Of a DNA stretch of 64,000 bases, positions 63,001 to 64,000 are shown in pieces. This stretch comes from Rhodonellum psychrophilum GCM71 = DSM 17998. Lineage in GTDB: Bacteria > Bacteroidota > Bacteroidia > Cytophagales > Cyclobacteriaceae. The notes under the pieces are model-generated. The model had not been told where the DNA came from. It saw nothing but the letters and a program-made list of their open reading frames with translations, and did not search any database. How positions within the stretch are numbered: the first letter of the stretch is position 1; each line of letters starts with the position of its first letter. Position numbers and translations under genes: made by a program. Where the stretch lies: assembly GCF_000381545.1 (NCBI RefSeq), contig NZ_KB906682.1, forward strand, positions 114,340 through 178,339, in the 5' to 3' direction.

Positions 63001-64000
63001 TTATGATTACCGGTACTTTACCGGAAGGAACAAGCGTAAGTTATGCTGACAATTCCAGAACGGATGTGGGAAGTCAGACGGCTACCGCAACGATCACGGG
63101 TGACAATTACAGCACGCTGGTACTGACTGCTACTTTGGCAATCACCCCTGCCCCTATCGAAGGAATTACTTTCGAAAACGGAAGCTTTGTCTTTGACGGT
63201 TCGGCCAAGTCGCTTGAAATAGCTGGCGAACTTCCAGATGGAACCTCAGTAGCATACAGCAATAACAGCCTGACCAATGTGGGAAGTCAAACGGCAACCG
63301 CAACGATCACAGGTGACAACTACAGCACGCTGGTAGTGACTGCTACTTTGGCAATCACCCCGGCAACTGTTGAAGGAGTTACTTTCGAGAACGGAAGCTT
63401 TGTTTACGATGGAAATGCCAAGTCGCTTGAAATAGCTGGCGAACTTCCTGAAGGAACTTTAGTAGCATACAGCAATAATTCCAGAACGGATGTAGGAAGC
63501 CAAACGGCAACTGCAACGATCACAGGTGACAATTTCACCACACTGGTACTGACCGCTACTTTGGCAATCACACCGGCCACAATCGAAGGCATCACTTTCG
63601 GAAACGGAAGCTTTGTCTTTGACGGTTCGGCCAAGTCGCTTGAGATTGAAGGAATACTTCCTGAAGGAACTTCAGTAGAATACAGCAACAACAGCCTGAC
63701 CAATGTCGGAAGCCAAACGGCAACCGCAACCATCACCGGGGACAACTTTACCACACTGGTACTGACTGCAACTTTGGCAATCACACCGGCAACTGTCGAA
63801 GGCATTACTTTCGAAAACGGAAGCTTTGTCTTTGACGGTTCAGCCAAATCGCTTGCAATAGCTGGCGAACTTCCGGAAGGAACTTCTGTAGCATACAGCA
63901 ACAATTCCAGAACGGATGTTGGAAGCCAAACGGCTACCGCAACGATCACGGGGGACAATTTCACCACACTGGTACTGACTGCTACTTTGGCAATCACCCC
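54057..64000 (+). CDS. Giant exported repeat protein, 3' end outside window
   Basis: An open frame of at least 3,314 codons that runs off the right edge; I checked frame continuity at several points and found no break. ATG at 54057 or 54087 could start it; both precede a signal-like segment (IHVVLACFFSILMGL). Domains in order: about 14 DUF5122-type beta-propeller repeats (54.3-56.3 kb), an Fn3 domain (56.3-56.6), three GLUG modules each opening AGGxGTExxPYQI and ending SYPYLQ...NPIPGL (56.6-59.7), an Fn3-like domain (59.7-60.0), an Ig-like putative-Ig domain apparently interrupted by an NHL-like propeller (60.0-61.0), a Big_5-like domain (61.0-61.4), a YGD-type Ig/MBG domain and MBG_2 (61.4-61.86), then MBG_3-like repeats to the edge. 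It is probably a surface adhesin or matrix protein; the sorting signal would lie beyond the window. Confidence 0.92.
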   Translation, partial: MEYLFIKNLKMAKSKLFERLIQKLNLRSSLVLPIPTPSKIHVVLACFFSILMGLHSPTVGQTIVPQAGINNGIVTAIAEDDNNFYIGGTFTSVGGSRPGRIAKISTTNDQVTVNQPLADRNVNVVVPDGSGGWFIGGSIRLIDGLQRLGIAHILSDGTLDLEWNPIISAPATVNSIAVSGSDVYVGGSFSTVGGQTRNRLVKLNKTTGEVDPDWNPNANSIVNTIAVLGSDIYVGGFFTTVGGLTRNRIVKLNNTTGEVDASWNPNPNNLVQKITISGDDIYVSGDFSSIGGQTRNGLAKLNKTTGLADVTWDPGIKPVMDIAISGDAIYVGGNFTSVGGETRNRLAKINNTTGEADPSWNPDSNGIINSIAISGSDVYVGGNFTTVGGQSRNRLAKLNNTTGTADPNWDPKANNTVNSIAISGSDVFFGGAFTILNDIARNRVARISKITNEIDPDWNPNANNFVSTIVVSGSDIYLGGTFTNVGGQSLNRLAKVNNTTGDADADWNPNANGEVSTIKIADSDIYLGGAFTTIGGQTRNRIAKINKTTGALDPDWNPIANGTVRTIAISGSDIYLGGAFTTTGGQIRNRIAKINKATGALDPDWNPNAGSTAGNEVFSIAVSGDDIYVGGIFNSLGGLPRSRIAKLNNTTGAADPVWNANGANGVNSIAISGSNIYVGGSFTTIGGASRLNLAKLNNTDGAVDPMWIADAGNISPTASSVSVNIVVVSANYLYVGGSFSSIQGKSIARFVVLKNTNDPPAAPSAPIDLAVIQKNGEVEMTFTAGPDGGSAITNYEYSLDEGDTWVTLDPVQTTSPLTITGIDNTVSYTIQLRAVNAAGAGTASSSVAVPALFAGGTGTESDPYQIENWEQLQNIGVTISSWLYYELTTNLNESSFGYEQYASENANSGLGWVLEGDFIGRFDGNFHTISGLHINRPTEDNIGLFRTTYGSARIINLGLLDVSIVGKDFVGGVTGLKYAGEFSKVFVTGSVSGVNQVGGIAGRGYSGGSINDSYTEVTVTSTGNNVGGFVGLNHDGSSIYRSYSAGTVTGTGTNIGGFTGFMENGGRAENSFWNTDTSGLSTSAGGIGKTSAEMKTLFTFTDWDFETTWKINPSGYLSYPYLQGISYDEPEADPSVNPIPGLEEVLYAGGSGTESDPYKISDWGHLHNVRKNLTAFFILNNDLDENSTGYSKYASSTANDNAGWLPIKMGSSYFSGEFDGNLNEIKGLYINRPSERVGLFEQIRDGGRVKNIYLVEFNFIGSNGGSLAGGLAEVSISNVHVRNTSISATSNVGGLSGSMSGGSIISGSSSSGSISGTGVQVGGLVGTIGNSQVIYSFSSALISGGTRVGGLVGSSSYGTISNSYSIGDVTVTTDLGGGLIGYVLGGTVANSYGAGAVSGAGTNQGGLVGQALDNPTFTNSFWDTETSGKATSAAGTAKTTEEMKTQSTFTGWDFTAGTGNWSINPTGYFSYPYLQAITYDEPGSEPEVNPIPGLDTPPFAGGKGTELEPYQIEDWEHLYNIRNFETNYFILNNDLNAASSGYETYAAQAANSGAGWLPPFSLNNIYLDGKGFTIGDLFINRKVTGGYNTGLFGGLNNSSIKNLVLEDFQVVGANTTGALVGYAESVVFDNVHVINANISSIEYNTGLLIGRGVFSNVLNSSAEGILSGEYRLGGIFGGLDFGKIENSFAKVTITGTQAIGGLVGMYYVNPSQIAIKQSFASGTISGSGNLGGLIGQSYNSKVHDSYSQVDVKGTGNNIGGLIGSGENTEFLNSYATGKVQGAGSVGGISGGGSIISNSFWDKETTGQEGNADGGTGLLTAELKDKNLYLNASWDFETVWEIKVSAEDEGYISYPYLQAFTYDEIGASPEVNPIPGLVPVSLPELTTATSINVTTVSATLGGEVTSDGGVAVTERGIVWSVNTNPTITDTKIEMGSGIGTFSETVIGLPTGSTIYVRAYATNSMGTAYGEEVVFDTQSPSPPTLTSTPITTIPYGQFYNYTIEGSEESELETTISAPTLPSWLSFNTSESGPASLAGTVPNGVRLRGAAADNDGNIYTIRTDGTQIFKITPDGTSTSWRSGIFGNVFSLHIANGYLYISRNNNFSNAITRVPLNNPSAEEEVFLSRSGGVISLIDKDGFIYAANYPSSEILKINETTKEVSVVLSDLFSNSPFGLTIDNDNNLFFAAFEMNSILKYDGIELITVLSDLPKGPTSIKTDDSGNFYISMDNGGIRKYSSDFSSFEVVSMGASDNIWSLSLSSSGLLVYAKVNTNEVYRLQTRDVLTGTPAKSDLGDHPVTLRATNDAGFTEQSFTITVTDESAPFITTLSPANNATNVALQPTLILTFDEEVDLGNTGVFKLSKVGEDHCTLVSIFEFDLIDPEVRALFVLSEDRLSVSLSITENLSLNTQILVEIPQGFVVDGSDNSIEGFSAASYTWTFTTRNKNEQTITFDEIGEKTYGDLTFTLGNAVTDRGLTVTYTAEDPTVVSISGNQATILKTGTTKITATQAGDEENFAAESVEQNLTVNQKALTVTADENQSKVYGSVDPSLTYRLTSGELIGEDEFTGTLTRAEGEDVGNFEIIQGSLTAGDNYTIAFTGADFSITPAEITAITFEDGSFVYDGTAKSLEIEGKLPQGTNLAYSNNSRTDVGSQTVIATITGDNYSTLELTATLAITPATVTGIEFNGESFVFDFSTKSLVIEGTLPQGTSVSYSNNSRTDVGSQEVTATITGDNFTTLELTATLAITPATIEGITFENGSFVYDGNAKSLEIEGILPDGTSVAYSNNSRTDVGSQTATATITGDNFTTLVLTATLAITPATIEGITFENGSFVYNGNSKSLAIAGALPDGTSAAYSNNSRTDVGSQTATATITGDNFTTLVLTATLAITPAPIEGITFENGSFVFDGSAKSLAIAGELPEGTSVSYSNNSLTNVGSQTATATITGDNFTTLVMTATLAITPATIEGITLENGSFVFDGSAKSLMITGTLPEGTSVSYADNSRTDVGSQTATATITGDNYSTLVLTATLAITPAPIEGITFENGSFVFDGSAKSLEIAGELPDGTSVAYSNNSLTNVGSQTATATITGDNYSTLVVTATLAITPATVEGVTFENGSFVYDGNAKSLEIAGELPEGTLVAYSNNSRTDVGSQTATATITGDNFTTLVLTATLAITPATIEGITFGNGSFVFDGSAKSLEIEGILPEGTSVEYSNNSLTNVGSQTATATITGDNFTTLVLTATLAITPATVEGITFENGSFVFDGSAKSLAIAGELPEGTSVAYSNNSRTDVGSQTATATITGDNFTTLVLTATLAIT
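54231..54252. repeat. Perfect inverted repeat inside the giant gene start
   Basis: GTGGGACAA, a four-base spacer ACAA, then TTGTCCCAC. It lies in the codons just after the signal-peptide region and could form a hairpin in the mRNA. Confidence 0.5.
54290..56330 (+). repeat. About 14 beta-propeller repeats, 147-bp period
   Basis: Units of 49 residues with the core GSDIYVGGxFTTVGGQTRN, then RxAKxNxTTGxxDPxWNPNAN. Core GG positions recur near 54308, 54455, 54608, 54755, 54902, 55046, 55193, 55340, 55487, 55634, 55781, 55937, 56087 and 56260. Most steps are exactly 147 bases, with a few indels. The motif is that of DUF5122/delta-60-type propeller blades. Confidence 0.85.
61860..64000 (+). repeat. 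213-bp tandem MBG-type repeat array
   Basis: The A/S-I-T-P segment starts at 61860, 62073, 62286, 62499, 62712, 62925, 63138, 63351, 63564, 63777 and 63990. That is ten complete 71-residue units with an exact 213-base step and an eleventh cut by the window edge. Each unit has EGITFENGSFV, the variable KSLxIxGxLPxGT, then YSNNSRTDVGSQT and ATITGDNFTTL. The later units are much more alike at DNA level than the first two. Confidence 0.95.

Noticed and set aside
62148..63997. Several minus-strand ORFs in the MBG array (for example 63404-63997)
   Set aside because: They repeat with the 213-bp period and are antisense shadows of the coding repeats, with no start or family signal of their own.

Overview
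The window looks like chromosomal DNA of a Bacteroidota member, most likely order Cytophagales and near Cyclobacteriaceae/Algoriphagus. The reasons are moderate-to-low GC, weak Shine-Dalgarno signals, many secreted proteins and lipoproteins, and families typical of the phylum (DUF4369-TlpA, DUF4838, DUF4920, DUF983, GLUG/MBG surface proteins). The genus is inference. No tRNA, rRNA, CRISPR array, prophage or insertion sequence was seen.

Layout. 0.1-2.8 kb: acyl-CoA thioesterase, a protein resembling the Pol III psi subunit, a DUF3817 membrane protein and a kinase-like protein. 2.9-7.2 kb: a minus-strand operon of four exported proteins, at least two with a shared domain, ending in a leucine-rich-repeat protein. 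7.5-12.8 kb: TlpA-like thioredoxin, gatB and alaS. 12.9-18.7 kb: M23 peptidase, MsbA-type ABC exporter, DinB-like protein, acetyltransferase and DUF892 ferritin-like protein. 19.4-27 kb: a secreted helical protein, glycerate kinase with an AGCS symporter, GH20 hexosaminidase and a Tat-exported Gfo/Idh/MocA protein. 27.6-32.7 kb: TetR, ABC, HlyD and TolC genes forming a tripartite export operon whose ABC ATPase has lost almost every catalytic motif. 32.9-37.1 kb: small conserved proteins, an outer-membrane barrel and MsrA. 37.1-42 kb: DUF4838 protein, PmtA-like methyltransferase and an LTA-synthase-like phosphatase-superfamily protein. 42.2-48 kb: a response regulator, HEAT-repeat, GT2, YaiO-barrel and single-TM operon that looks like a synthase-dependent exopolysaccharide locus. 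48.3-52.7 kb: three tandem secreted amidohydrolases, two lacking metal ligands. 53.5-64 kb: a decayed GLUG-type gene fragment followed by a giant surface protein gene (more than 3,300 codons) that runs off the right edge. It holds about 14 beta-propeller repeats (147 bp), three GLUG modules, Fn3/Ig-like domains and a 213-bp MBG repeat array with no length variation.

An undescribed-looking ~175-bp intergenic repeat with imperfect terminal inverted repeats (TTAACCCG...ATGCA) occurs about six times, mostly between convergent genes. One copy supplies the stop codon of the msbA-like gene.

Most of the accessory content concerns the cell surface: polysaccharide synthesis and breakdown, efflux, secreted binding proteins and a giant repeat adhesin. 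The strongest candidates for new biology are the degenerate ABC export operon, the four-protein exported LRR operon, the exopolysaccharide operon and the intergenic repeat family.
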